Shown here piece after piece: positions 24,929 to 34,160 of a DNA stretch of 60,883 nucleotides. Source of the DNA: Pauljensenia hongkongensis (lineage in GTDB: Bacteria > Actinomycetota > Actinomycetes > Actinomycetales > Actinomycetaceae). How positions within the stretch are numbered: the stretch's first letter is position 1; each line of letters starts with the position of its first letter. The position numbers and the translations under genes were made by a program. Below the pieces are notes generated by a model, which worked only from the letters and a program-made list of their open reading frames with translations, was not told the DNA's origin and did not search any database. The stretch lies in assembly GCF_001746855.1 (NCBI RefSeq), contig NZ_CP017298.1, forward strand, positions 598,388-659,270, read 5' to 3'.

Positions 24929-24932
24929 CAAG

Positions 24933-24948
24933 GGTAATCCGATTTACC
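24933..24948. promoter_or_regulatory. Likely LacI-family operator
   Basis: GGTAATCCGATTTACC: arms GGTAA / TTACC around a central CG, as LacI-family sites have. It covers the expected lacZ start of transcription. The repressor is most likely the one encoded at 28111-29127. Confidence 0.55.
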
Positions 24949-24986
24949 TGATCAGCAGCGCCGCCATCATCCAGGAGGTAGATCCT

Positions 24987-27900
24987 ATGCCACCCGCAGA
25001 CCCCACGCCCTCAGCCCAGTGGCTCACAGACCCCACCGTGTTCGCCGTGAACCGGCGCCCACAGCGGTCGCAGCACCGCACCGACGCCCCCAGGCAGTCC
25101 CTCAACGGCCCGTGGGAGGTGCTCGACACCGACGCGCGCGCCATCGACGTCGCCGATCCAGAGTCGCCCGCCTCCGCGCTGCGGTCCGCGTCGGATCGGA
25201 TCGCCACCATACCCGTCCCCTCCACCCTCGAGACGAGTGGAGGGTGGAGGCCCGCGTACGTCAACATCCAGATGCCCTGGGACGGTCACGCGGACCCAGA
25301 GGCCCCCTCGGTCCCAGACACCAACCGCGTCGCCCTCTACCGCCGCCTCTTCACCCTCGACGAGGACCTCCGGGGCGCCGCGCTCGAAGGCGGAACCGTC
25401 CTCCTCTCATTCGGGGGGTTCGCCACGGCGCTCTACGTCTGGTGCGACGGCGCGTTCGTCGGCTACTGCGAAGACGGGTACACCGCCAGTGAGTTCGACA
25501 TCACCCGCCTCCTCGGCGGGGCGCCCGCGGACACCATCCACGAACTCGTCGTCGCGTGCTACGAGTACTCCAGCGCCTCGTGGCTCGAAGGACAGGACTC
25601 CTGGCGTTTCCACGGCCTGTTCCGGGGCGTCTGCCTCACGGCCCTGCCCCCCACCCACGTCGACAGCGTCCGCATCGACGCCGACTTCGACCACCACAGC
25701 GAGGTCGGCCGACTCCGCGTCAAAGCGGACGTCGTCGATCCCCTCGGAGGCGCATCGATCCGCGCGGAACTCTTCGACCACTCCGGTGCGCCCGTGTGGA
25801 GCACCGAAACACCCCGGAGCGCGGCGACGGACCTCGTGTCCGACGCGATCCCCCGGGTCGCGCCGTGGTCCGCCGAGTCCCCCACCCTCTACCGCCTCCG
25901 CCTCGAGGTCATCGACCGCGATGGGCGCACGTGCGAGACGGTGGCCCTCAACGTCGGGTTCAGGCGTTTCGGAATCGACAACGGCATCATGACGCTCAAC
26001 GGGCGGCGCATCGTCTTCAAGGGCGTCAACCGCCATGAGTTCCACCCGCGCAAAGGGCGCGCGCTCGACGAGGCGGACATGCTCGCCGACATCCGCTTCT
26101 GCAAGCTCCACAACATCAACGCGATCCGCACCAGCCACTACCCCAACGACCCCCGCTTCTACGACCTGTGCGACGAGTACGGGATCTACGTCATCGACGA
26201 AACCAACCTCGAGACCCATGGAACGTGGAACGTCCCCGGAGACGTCGCGACGCCAGACACGGCCATCCCGGGGTCGCGGACGCAGTGGCAGGACGCGTGC
26301 GTCGACCGCCTCGAGCGGATGATCGTCCGCGACTACAGCCACCCGAGCGTTCTCATCTGGTCATTGGGCAACGAGTCCTACGGCGGCGAGGTCTTCCGCA
26401 CCATGAGCCAGCGTGCCCGTGAACTCGACCCCGCGCGCCCAGTGCACTACGAGGGGATCACCTGGGACCGGGAGTACGACGACGTGAGCGACATCGAGTC
26501 CCGCATGTACGCCCACCCGGACGAGATCGAGCAGTACCTCGCGTCCTCGCCCGCCAAACCGTACATCTCCTGCGAGTACATGCACGCCATGGGGAACTCG
26601 GTCGGCGGCTTGGGCCTGTACACGGATTTGGAGCGCTACCCCCATTACCAGGGAGGGTTCATCTGGGACCTGATCGACCAGGCCCTGTGGCATCCGGCGA
26701 CCCCCGCGAGCGCCGGGGAGTTCCTCGCCTACGGAGGGGACTTCGGGGACCGGCCCTGCGACTGGGAATTCTCCGCTGACGGGTTGCTGTTCGCCGACCG
26801 CACCCCCTCCCCGGCTGTGCGCGAGGTCAAACAGCTGTACTCGGATTTCTCACTCGTCCCGTCCACAACCGGCGTCGATGTCACGAACCGGTCGCTGTTC
26901 ACGTCCAGCAGCGCCTACGACCTGGTGTGCTCGCTCCTGGTCGACGGCGAAGCGGTCTGGCAGATCACTGTGCCTTCTGATGTCCGCCCCGGCGATCGCG
27001 CCACCGTGCCGTGCCCGTGGCCCATCGACGAGTACTCGGCGCCCGGCCGCGAGATCGTCCTCGAGGCCTCACTGGTCCACCTCCATCGGACCGCGTGGTG
27101 CCCGGCGGGGCACGAGGTGTGCTTCGGCCAGTCCGTGCTCCCCCTCGCCGCGCCCCCGTCCCCCCCGGACGCCGCCGACAGGAACCGCGCGACGTACACA
27201 GTCGGACGCTGGAACATCGGGATGAGAACGGGCGGTGAGGAGGCGCTCCTGTCCCGGACGGCTGGAGGAATGGTCCTCTGGGCGAAGGACGGCGACCCCC
27301 TCGTGCTCCGTCCCCCCAGGCTCACGACGTTCCGGCCCCTCACGGACAACGACCGGGGCGCCTCCCACGGCTTCAAGCGCGCAGTCTGGACCGTCGCGGG
27401 CAGGTACGCCCGCTGCTCGGACGTCTCAGTGCGCGAGGAGGACCACAGCGTCGAAGTCGCCTACTGCTACGAGCTCGCCGCAGTGGGCGTCCCGGTGTCC
27501 GTGGTCTACCGCCTCAACGACGACGGCACGATCAGGTTCACCGCCTCGTACCCGGGGGCGCCGGATCTGCCGACGCTTCCCTGTTTCGGCGTCGAGTGGG
27601 CGCTTCCGCCGTCGCTCTCCCGTTTGCGCTTCTACGGCACCGGCCCCGACGAGACGTACATCGACCGGGTCAGCGGAGGCCGCCTCGGGATTTGGTCGCG
27701 CTCCCTCTCAGAGGACCTCACTCCTTACGTGGTGCCGCAGGAATGCGGGAACCACATGGGCGCGCAGTGGGCGGAGGCCAGCGATGAGCAGGGGAACGGG
27801 ATCCGGGTCGTGAGTGCGGTCGGCAACCCGTTCGAGGTCTCCCTCCTGCCGTACTCGAGCGCCCAGATCGAGGAGGCCGCCCACTGGTGGGAGCTCCCCG

Positions 27901-28052
27901 AGCCCGGGCGCCGTCCGGCGACCCACTTGCGGCTCCTCGCGGCACAAATGGGCGTTGGGGGCGACGACTCCTGGGGCTCCGAAGTCCACCCGGAGTACCT
28001 TGTGCCGTCCGAGCAACCGCACGTCCTGGACGTCGTCCTGTCGATCCTGTGA
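24987..28052 (+). CDS. lacZ: Beta-galactosidase, GH2 (LacZ type)
   Basis: 1021 residues, the usual size of long LacZ. Hydrolyses lactose and other beta-galactosides in the cytosol. Jelly-roll N-terminal domain (QSLNGPWEVL, LLSFGGFATALYVWCDGAFVGY), central TIM barrel with VFKGVNRHEFHPRKGR, acid/base Glu463 in IWSLGNES, nucleophile Glu530 in YISCEYMHAMGNS, and the C-terminal small-chain domain with FRPLTDNDRG and GTGPDETYIDR. Start ATG 24987 is set by AGGAGGT 6 bases upstream; the frame open from 24789 covers the promoter and is not used. Confidence 0.96.
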   Translation: MPPADPTPSAQWLTDPTVFAVNRRPQRSQHRTDAPRQSLNGPWEVLDTDARAIDVADPESPASALRSASDRIATIPVPSTLETSGGWRPAYVNIQMPWDGHADPEAPSVPDTNRVALYRRLFTLDEDLRGAALEGGTVLLSFGGFATALYVWCDGAFVGYCEDGYTASEFDITRLLGGAPADTIHELVVACYEYSSASWLEGQDSWRFHGLFRGVCLTALPPTHVDSVRIDADFDHHSEVGRLRVKADVVDPLGGASIRAELFDHSGAPVWSTETPRSAATDLVSDAIPRVAPWSAESPTLYRLRLEVIDRDGRTCETVALNVGFRRFGIDNGIMTLNGRRIVFKGVNRHEFHPRKGRALDEADMLADIRFCKLHNINAIRTSHYPNDPRFYDLCDEYGIYVIDETNLETHGTWNVPGDVATPDTAIPGSRTQWQDACVDRLERMIVRDYSHPSVLIWSLGNESYGGEVFRTMSQRARELDPARPVHYEGITWDREYDDVSDIESRMYAHPDEIEQYLASSPAKPYISCEYMHAMGNSVGGLGLYTDLERYPHYQGGFIWDLIDQALWHPATPASAGEFLAYGGDFGDRPCDWEFSADGLLFADRTPSPAVREVKQLYSDFSLVPSTTGVDVTNRSLFTSSSAYDLVCSLLVDGEAVWQITVPSDVRPGDRATVPCPWPIDEYSAPGREIVLEASLVHLHRTAWCPAGHEVCFGQSVLPLAAPPSPPDAADRNRATYTVGRWNIGMRTGGEEALLSRTAGGMVLWAKDGDPLVLRPPRLTTFRPLTDNDRGASHGFKRAVWTVAGRYARCSDVSVREEDHSVEVAYCYELAAVGVPVSVVYRLNDDGTIRFTASYPGAPDLPTLPCFGVEWALPPSLSRLRFYGTGPDETYIDRVSGGRLGIWSRSLSEDLTPYVVPQECGNHMGAQWAEASDEQGNGIRVVSAVGNPFEVSLLPYSSAQIEEAAHWWELPEPGRRPATHLRLLAAQMGVGGDDSWGSEVHPEYLVPSEQPHVLDVVLSIL

Positions 28053-28060
28053 ACGGCGCT

Positions 28061-28101
28061 GCCGGTGCCCGGGACCATGCGCTCCGGCCCTGGGCACCGG
28101 C
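28061..28101. terminator. Hairpin between convergent lacZ and lacI-type genes
   Basis: Perfect 10-bp arms GCCGGTGCCC (28061-28070) and GGGCACCGGC (28092-28101). The 21-base loop is long, so efficiency is uncertain. Confidence 0.5.
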
Positions 28102-28110
28102 TGGCGCGCC

Positions 28111-29288
<1,178 letters not shown>

Positions 29289-29322
29289 AGTGCCCATGCG
29301 TGCCACAGACGAAGGAGCAGAT

Positions 29323-31236
29323 ATGAGTGACAGCCCGGCCCCCGCCTCGTCGGACGACGGCGCCCAGGAGCTCGAGGCCGTGCCCGTGCCCGCGCCCACC
29401 AGCGGGGGCGCCACCCAGGCCCTGGAGTGGCACGCCCCCACCCTGGTGCGCATCGACGAGACCTGCACGATCCCCCGCCTGCTGCAGGACCGCGTGGGCC
29501 GCAGCCCCCGCCGCCCGCTCATCCTGCGCAAACTGGGCATGGGCGATGCGTGGCGGCCGGTGAGCGCCCGGGACTTCCACGAGGAGGTCCAGCAGGTGGC
29601 CGCCGGGCTCATCGCGCGCGGGCTGGAACCCGGCCAGAGGGTCGCGATCATGAGCCGCACCCGCTATGAGTGGACGCTGCTCGACTTCGCGTGCTGGAGC
29701 GCGGGCCTGGTGCCCGTGCCCATCTACGAGACGAGCTCCATCGAGCAGGTCGCCCACGTGCTCTCCGACGCCGACGTCGACCTAGTCGTCACCGAGACCG
29801 TGTCCCTGGCGGAGATCGTGCGCACGGCCGCCGAGCGGACCGGGCGCCACCACGTCGTCGTCCTCTCCTTGGACTCCGAAGCCATCGAGACCCTGGTCGC
29901 CGACGGAGCCGGAGTGCCCCGCGCCACCGTCGCCGCGCGCACCGGGGCCCTGACGAAGGACGACATCTCCACGATCGTGTACACGTCCGGGACGACGGGC
30001 ACCCCCAAGGGCACGGTGCTCACCCACGAGAACTTCACGAACCTGTGCCTCAACTCCCACGCGTGGATGCCCGAGATCGCGGCGGGAGAGGACTCCCGGC
30101 TGCTGCTTTTCCTGCCGCTTGCCCACGTGTTCGCGCGCTTCCTGCAGGTCTTCCAGATCAGCGGCAACGGCGTCATGGCGCACGTGTCGAACATCAAGAA
30201 CCTGCTGCCCGACCTGGCCTCCTTCCGGCCCTCCTACCTACTGGTCGTGCCGCGCGTCCTGGAGAAGATCTACAACTCGGCCGACGCGAAGGCCTCCAAG
30301 GGCGCGAAGAGGCGGATCTTCCGGTGGGCCGCCCACGTGGCCATCGAGTACTCCAAGGCGCTGGACACCCCGGAGGGCCCGTCGCGCTCGCTGCGCGCCC
30401 AGCGCGCCCTGGCGGACAAGCTGGTGTTCCAGACCATCCTCAAACTGGTCGGCGGGAACGCCCGCTACATCGTGTCGGGCGGGGCGCCCCTGGCGACCTG
30501 GCTCGGCCACTTCTACCGGGGCCTGGGCATCCCCGTCCTGGAGGGCTACGGCCTGACGGAGACCGTGGGCCCCGTCTCGGTCAACACCCCGCGCCTGTCG
30601 AAGATCGGCACCGTCGGCCCGGCGCTGCCGCCCATGTCCTTCAGGGTCTCCGACGAGGGCGAGATCCTGCTCAAGGGCCCGTCGGTCTTCCAGGGCTACA
30701 ACAACGACCCCGAGGCCACCGCCGCCTGCTTCACCGAGGACGGCTGGTTCAAGACCGGCGACCTGGGCTCCCTGGACCGCGACGGGTACGTGAGGATCAC
30801 GGGCCGCGCGAAGGAGATCATCGTGACCGCCGGCGGCAAGAACGTGGCCCCGGCCGCCCTGGAGAACCCGATGCGCTCCCACCCGCTGATCTCCCAGGTC
30901 CTGGTGGTCGGCGACCAGCGGCCCTTCGTGGCAGCGCTCATCACCCTGGACGCGGAGATGCTGCCCGTGTGGCTGGAGTCCCACGGCCTGCCGGTCATGA
31001 GCGTCGCCGAGGCGGCCACGAACGTCGAGGTCCTGGCCTCCTTGCAGAAGGCGGTGGACGGGGCGAACGAGCACGTCTCGCGTGCCGAGTCGATCCGCAA
31101 GTTCAAGGTGCTCACCTCGGACTTCACCGAGGCGAACGGCCTGCTCACCCCGTCGTTGAAGGTCAAGCGCGCCGTGGCCGTGCGCCGCCTGGCCCCCGTC
31201 ATCGACGAGCTCTACGGCGGACCCGTCGAGGAGTGA
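29323..31236 (+). CDS. Long-chain fatty acid--CoA ligase (AMP-forming)
   Basis: 637 residues. Activates fatty acids to acyl-CoA via acyl-AMP. AMP-binding motif IVYTSGTTGTPKG at about residue 220; the linker and A8 motifs GYGLTETVGPVSVN, GWFKTGDLGSLDRDGYVRITGRAKEIIVTAGGKN; C-terminal catalytic Lys region NGLLTPSLKVKR. This is the FadD15/ACSL-like class. Start ATG 29323 follows GAAGGAG by 6 bases; an earlier ATG at 29290 would overlap the promoter. Single gene on the plus strand. Confidence 0.93.
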   Translation: MSDSPAPASSDDGAQELEAVPVPAPTSGGATQALEWHAPTLVRIDETCTIPRLLQDRVGRSPRRPLILRKLGMGDAWRPVSARDFHEEVQQVAAGLIARGLEPGQRVAIMSRTRYEWTLLDFACWSAGLVPVPIYETSSIEQVAHVLSDADVDLVVTETVSLAEIVRTAAERTGRHHVVVLSLDSEAIETLVADGAGVPRATVAARTGALTKDDISTIVYTSGTTGTPKGTVLTHENFTNLCLNSHAWMPEIAAGEDSRLLLFLPLAHVFARFLQVFQISGNGVMAHVSNIKNLLPDLASFRPSYLLVVPRVLEKIYNSADAKASKGAKRRIFRWAAHVAIEYSKALDTPEGPSRSLRAQRALADKLVFQTILKLVGGNARYIVSGGAPLATWLGHFYRGLGIPVLEGYGLTETVGPVSVNTPRLSKIGTVGPALPPMSFRVSDEGEILLKGPSVFQGYNNDPEATAACFTEDGWFKTGDLGSLDRDGYVRITGRAKEIIVTAGGKNVAPAALENPMRSHPLISQVLVVGDQRPFVAALITLDAEMLPVWLESHGLPVMSVAEAATNVEVLASLQKAVDGANEHVSRAESIRKFKVLTSDFTEANGLLTPSLKVKRAVAVRRLAPVIDELYGGPVEE

Positions 31237-31530
31237 GCCGCTCCCGGCGCGGGCAGACCAACGCGTTGTAGCCCTCACCAGCAGGCGACCCGGCGGCGCA
31301 CGGCGGTTCCGGGGCCGCGCTGTACGGATTACCCAGCTATACGGAGTACCCGAACGGGCTCCCGCGGCGCGCACCGGCAGCCAGCGCGGCCGGGGAGACG
31401 GGGATCGCGACCCGCCCGGCCCGCAGGCGGCCCGACGCCACGAGCGTCGAGCAGCGAGCGTCCTGCTGCGGGTCGGTTGTGTCCTTCGCCGTCGCGGTGA
31501 TGTGGTGGGTCGCCGTCCGGGGGCCGTAGT
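31237..31530. other. Intergenic, no gene recognised
   Basis: A minus-strand frame of about 104 codons (31337-31651) crosses the repeats and lacks a ribosome site and family similarity. Nothing else stands out before the repeat block. Confidence 0.4.
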
Positions 31531-31711
31531 GGTCCAAAATGCGTCTGGGTTTCGCCGTGTTTCGGCGGCGCGGGGGCGAGGTGTTCCATTTTGCGTCTGA
31601 GTTCGACGGTTTCGGGCCGATTCCCGTGATTTCGCCTAGACTCAGACGCATTTTGGAACAGCCACCCGGGGATCCCCCGGAAAAGCCCGAGACTCAGACG
31701 CATTTTGGACC
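31531..31711. repeat. Nested inverted repeats of an 18-21 base element
   Basis: Four copies of an element with core TGCGTCTG: 31531-31548 and 31583-31602 in one direction, 31640-31659 and 31691-31711 in the other. Outer pair reads GGTCCAAAATGCGTCTG against CAGACGCATTTTGGACC; inner pair reads GTTCC....TGCGTCTGAGT against its complement. Copy 2 has ATTTT where the others (same sense) have AAAAT. The outer and inner pairs form one nested palindrome of 181 bases. Confidence 0.75.
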
Positions 31712-31836
31712 ACCCGGGGGCACTACCGCCCCCTTCGCCCCCCCAGGTGGGAGTGCTGGCACTGGTAGGGGCGGCGGGCGCCGCCGCCGCACCGACACGA
31801 CGCTTGCACCTCTACTTAGCCCACCCTCTCGTGCGC

Positions 31837-31928
31837 GCACACAAGAACCCCGAATTAGACAACATCCACACCGGCGGGTGGCGCACCACCGCCCATGTAC
31901 GCACACAAGGACCCCGAATTAGACAACA
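31837..31928. repeat. Direct repeat, 28 bases, two copies
   Basis: GCACACAAG(A/G)ACCCCGAATT plus AGACAACA at 31837-31864 and again at 31901-31928; one mismatch, period 64. Two inverted part-copies CCCTTGTGTGC follow at 31956-31966 and 31990-32000. Confidence 0.75.
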
Positions 31929-32147
31929 CTGCTCGCACACAGCGGCTTGATCCCGCCCTTGTGTGCGGTGGTGTGTTGCGTAAATCCGGCCCTTGTGTGC
32001 GCCATCAGGAGGGGTAGCGGGTCAGTACCCGCGCATTTCCCACCGCACTATGGGAGCCACCCGGCGCTCGCCCGCACGACCCCGGGCTTGGTGCGAGTGG
32101 TGCGGCAGCCCACGGGGATCCGGAGGGATCCGCGACGGATCAGCCAC

Positions 32148-32780
32148 TCAGGTGGTCGAGTGGGGCGCGCCAGTGGTGGGGAGGATCCCGAACGCCCATT
32201 CGATCTGGCTGCGCTCCTGCTGCATGCGCGGGTCGCGCAGCGGCGTGTAGGCGCCGGTCTCCCGAGTGTACCCCTTGGCCGCGCCCCAGTTCCAGATGCG
32301 CCAGCAGTGGAGGACCGCGAGGGACACGGCTTCCTCCTTCGACATGCGGCTCCACGCGAGGCTGCGCATCGTCACCCGCCGGCCGTCCGGGGCCACCACG
32401 CAGACCGTTGCCCTGGGCAAGCGGCGCCGCACCGTGACGAGGACGGGGAACAGTCCGGTCCTCGAGGCGGGCCAGGGAACAGTGCGCCGCCCGAAGACGG
32501 ATCTCACGTGGAAACCAGTGGAGTCGATGGTGACGCAGAGCACCGCCATGATTCCGATCTCCGCCAGGCACACCGCCGCGCAGACGCAGTAGATGATGAC
32601 GGAGGACGCGGAAAGCCCGCTCGTTGCCGCCACGACGGCCAGGGAAACGGCAGCGGCCGCGGTGGACAGCAGGACCGAGATCCACTCCACGGGTTTCACC
32701 AGGGGAACGGTGACGGTGTCGGCGTCCAGGGGGATCGGGCCGCACGCCGACGCCCTGCACTTGTAGCGATGGCCCCGCAT
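32148..32780 (-). CDS. PH-domain membrane protein (bPH_6 type)
   Basis: 210 residues. Two membrane helices (about residues 30-90: WISVLLSTAAAAVSLAVVAA, SVIIYCVCAAVCLAEIG) followed by a short PH-like beta domain: VTIDSTGFHVRSVFGRRTVPWPASRTGLF, then WRIWNWGAAKGYTRETGAYTPL. It is a paralogue of the gene just upstream (shared VPWPASRTGF/L, WNWAVAKGFTRETG). ATG 32780 lies 4 bases after the upstream stop with no own ribosome site, so translation is coupled. Role unknown. Confidence 0.75.
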   Translation of the reverse strand: MRGHRYKCRASACGPIPLDADTVTVPLVKPVEWISVLLSTAAAAVSLAVVAATSGLSASSVIIYCVCAAVCLAEIGIMAVLCVTIDSTGFHVRSVFGRRTVPWPASRTGLFPVLVTVRRRLPRATVCVVAPDGRRVTMRSLAWSRMSKEEAVSLAVLHCWRIWNWGAAKGYTRETGAYTPLRDPRMQQERSQIEWAFGILPTTGAPHSTT

Positions 32781-32784
32781 CGGG

Positions 32785-33819
32785 TCAACCGCGGACGATG
32801 CCGTAGAGGTGCTCTTGTTTGGACCGCATGGCCTGCTGGATGCCGAGGCCGCTGAGCTCCACGTACTGGCCGGTCTCGCGGGTGAAGCCCTTGGCCACCG
32901 CCCAGTTCCACAGCCGCCAGCACTGCGTGATGCCCTTCACTTCCATTTCCGCCACGTCGATCCCGGCCCAGGCGATGCCGGTGAGCGGCATGGCCCGCCC
33001 ATCGGGAGTGATGACGCGGGCGGAGACCTCGCTCATAAGAGCGCTGGCCCCCCTGCGCTTCCTCTCAACCCGCACGTAGAACCCGGTCCGCGAAGCCGGC
33101 CACGGGACGTCGGCCGACCGCACCATGTTCTTGGCGTGGAACCCGGTGGCGTCGATGGTCATCGACGAGGAGCGGAAGAGGAACCCGCCGAAGAGCAGGA
33201 ACGCCCCGAAAAAAGCGAGGACAACGATCCCCAGGACGGTCCCCTCGCCACCGAGGTAGATCACGTTCCAGATCGATCCCGCGATGAAGGGAACGGAGAG
33301 GATGAACGCGACCCACGCCGCGCCCTTCGCACTCGGCATCACGATGGAGTCCGCCGTCAGGGGGATGGGGGTGGTGTCGTCGCGCTGGTACCGGTAGGCG
33401 CCGCCCCCCTGTCCGGGCGCGCCGCCCGCCGGGGCCCCTTGGGCGTAGGGCTGCGCGCCCTGGGCGCTCTGCCCGCCCGAGGACTCCCATCCTGCCCCGG
33501 TCCCGCCGGGCGCTCCGTACTGCTGGGCAGAACCGCCGGACGCGGCGTAAGGCTGGGCCGAACCACCCGGGACCCCGTACTGCTGGGCAGAACCGCCGGG
33601 CGCCGCGTAGGGCTGGGCCGAACCACCCGGGACCCCGTACTGCTGGGCCGAGCCACCGGGCGCCGCGTAGGGCTGGGCAGAACCGCCAGGCGCACCGTAC
33701 TGCTGGGCAGAACCACCGGGCGCCGCGTAGGGCTGGGCCGAACCGCCGTAACCGGGGGTCCCGCTCCCCTGTCCGCGACTATCTGCGTTCGGATCGGGCT
33801 GGGTGTAGGGCGATGTCAT
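32785..33819 (-). CDS. PH-domain membrane protein with repeat-rich N-terminus
   Basis: 344 residues. Residues 1-150 are low complexity: five to six copies of a 20-residue unit built from GGSAQPYAAP and GGSAQQYGAP/GVP. Then two membrane helices (GAAWVAFILSVPFIAGSIWN, LGIVVLAFFGAFLLFGGFL) and a PH-like domain with MTIDATGFHAKNMVRSADVPW and WRLWNWAVAKGFTRETGQYVEL. Start ATG 33819 follows AAAGGCAG. Upstream neighbour of its shorter paralogue. The DNA repeat (33530-33750, period about 60) can expand or contract, so the tail length may differ between strains. Confidence 0.8.
   Translation of the reverse strand: MTSPYTQPDPNADSRGQGSGTPGYGGSAQPYAAPGGSAQQYGAPGGSAQPYAAPGGSAQQYGVPGGSAQPYAAPGGSAQQYGVPGGSAQPYAASGGSAQQYGAPGGTGAGWESSGGQSAQGAQPYAQGAPAGGAPGQGGGAYRYQRDDTTPIPLTADSIVMPSAKGAAWVAFILSVPFIAGSIWNVIYLGGEGTVLGIVVLAFFGAFLLFGGFLFRSSSMTIDATGFHAKNMVRSADVPWPASRTGFYVRVERKRRGASALMSEVSARVITPDGRAMPLTGIAWAGIDVAEMEVKGITQCWRLWNWAVAKGFTRETGQYVELSGLGIQQAMRSKQEHLYGIVRG
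33525..33750. repeat. 60-bp tandem repeat inside the PH-protein gene
   Basis: Alternating units ...CCGTACTGCTGGGCAGAACC and ...GCGTAGGGCTGGGC(C/A)GAACC encode the GGSAQQYG / GGSAQPYAA repeat. In-frame. Confidence 0.8.
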
Positions 33820-34033
33820 AGTCTGCCTTTCGATTCGGTTCCGTTCGACGGTACCACTGTTGTCGGGCGCAGGGGCGGACTCGGGACGCCCGCCCACTTC
33901 CCGCTCGCGAGGGCCACCGCTCCCGCCCGCTTCCCACATGGGAGCGCGCCGTTCCCGCCCAGTTCTCCTATTCGGGCAGGACCGCTCCCAGCTGTTTCCC
34001 CCATGAGCCCCGCGCCGCGCCCGCATGCGCCGC
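33820..34033. other. Upstream region of the PH genes
   Basis: No gene. It must contain the promoter of the PH gene pair (minus strand), but no clear -35/-10 set is visible. Many TTCCC(A/G)C-type short repeats. Confidence 0.4.
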
Positions 34034-34064
34034 CGCGCCCGTCGGCACGTGGCCGACGGGCGCG
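34034..34064 (-). terminator. Terminator of the ABC/lipoprotein operon
   Basis: Perfect 12-bp stem CGCGCCCGTCGG / CCGACGGGCGCG (13 bp with an added C-G) and a short loop containing CACGTG, about 100 bases beyond the permease stop. Confidence 0.7.
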
Positions 34065-34123
34065 GGCGCTCCCCATCGCGCGTTCCCCGCCAAGCGCTCC
34101 CCATCAGGCGGGGGCTCCCCATC
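34065..34123. repeat. Three copies of GCTCCCCATC
   Basis: At 34068-34077, 34096-34105 and 34114-34123, between the terminator and the FtsX-type permease stop codon. Meaning unknown. Confidence 0.5.
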
Positions 34124-34160
34124 GGGGGCCACATCGGGAGGCAATCGGGGGTCCGGGGCG

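Noticed and set aside
31337-31651. 104-codon minus-strand frame over the repeat block
   Set aside because: No homology, no ribosome site; it passes through the inverted repeats.
31837-31928. CRISPR array
   Set aside because: Only two repeats, 36-base spacer between, and no cas genes nearby.
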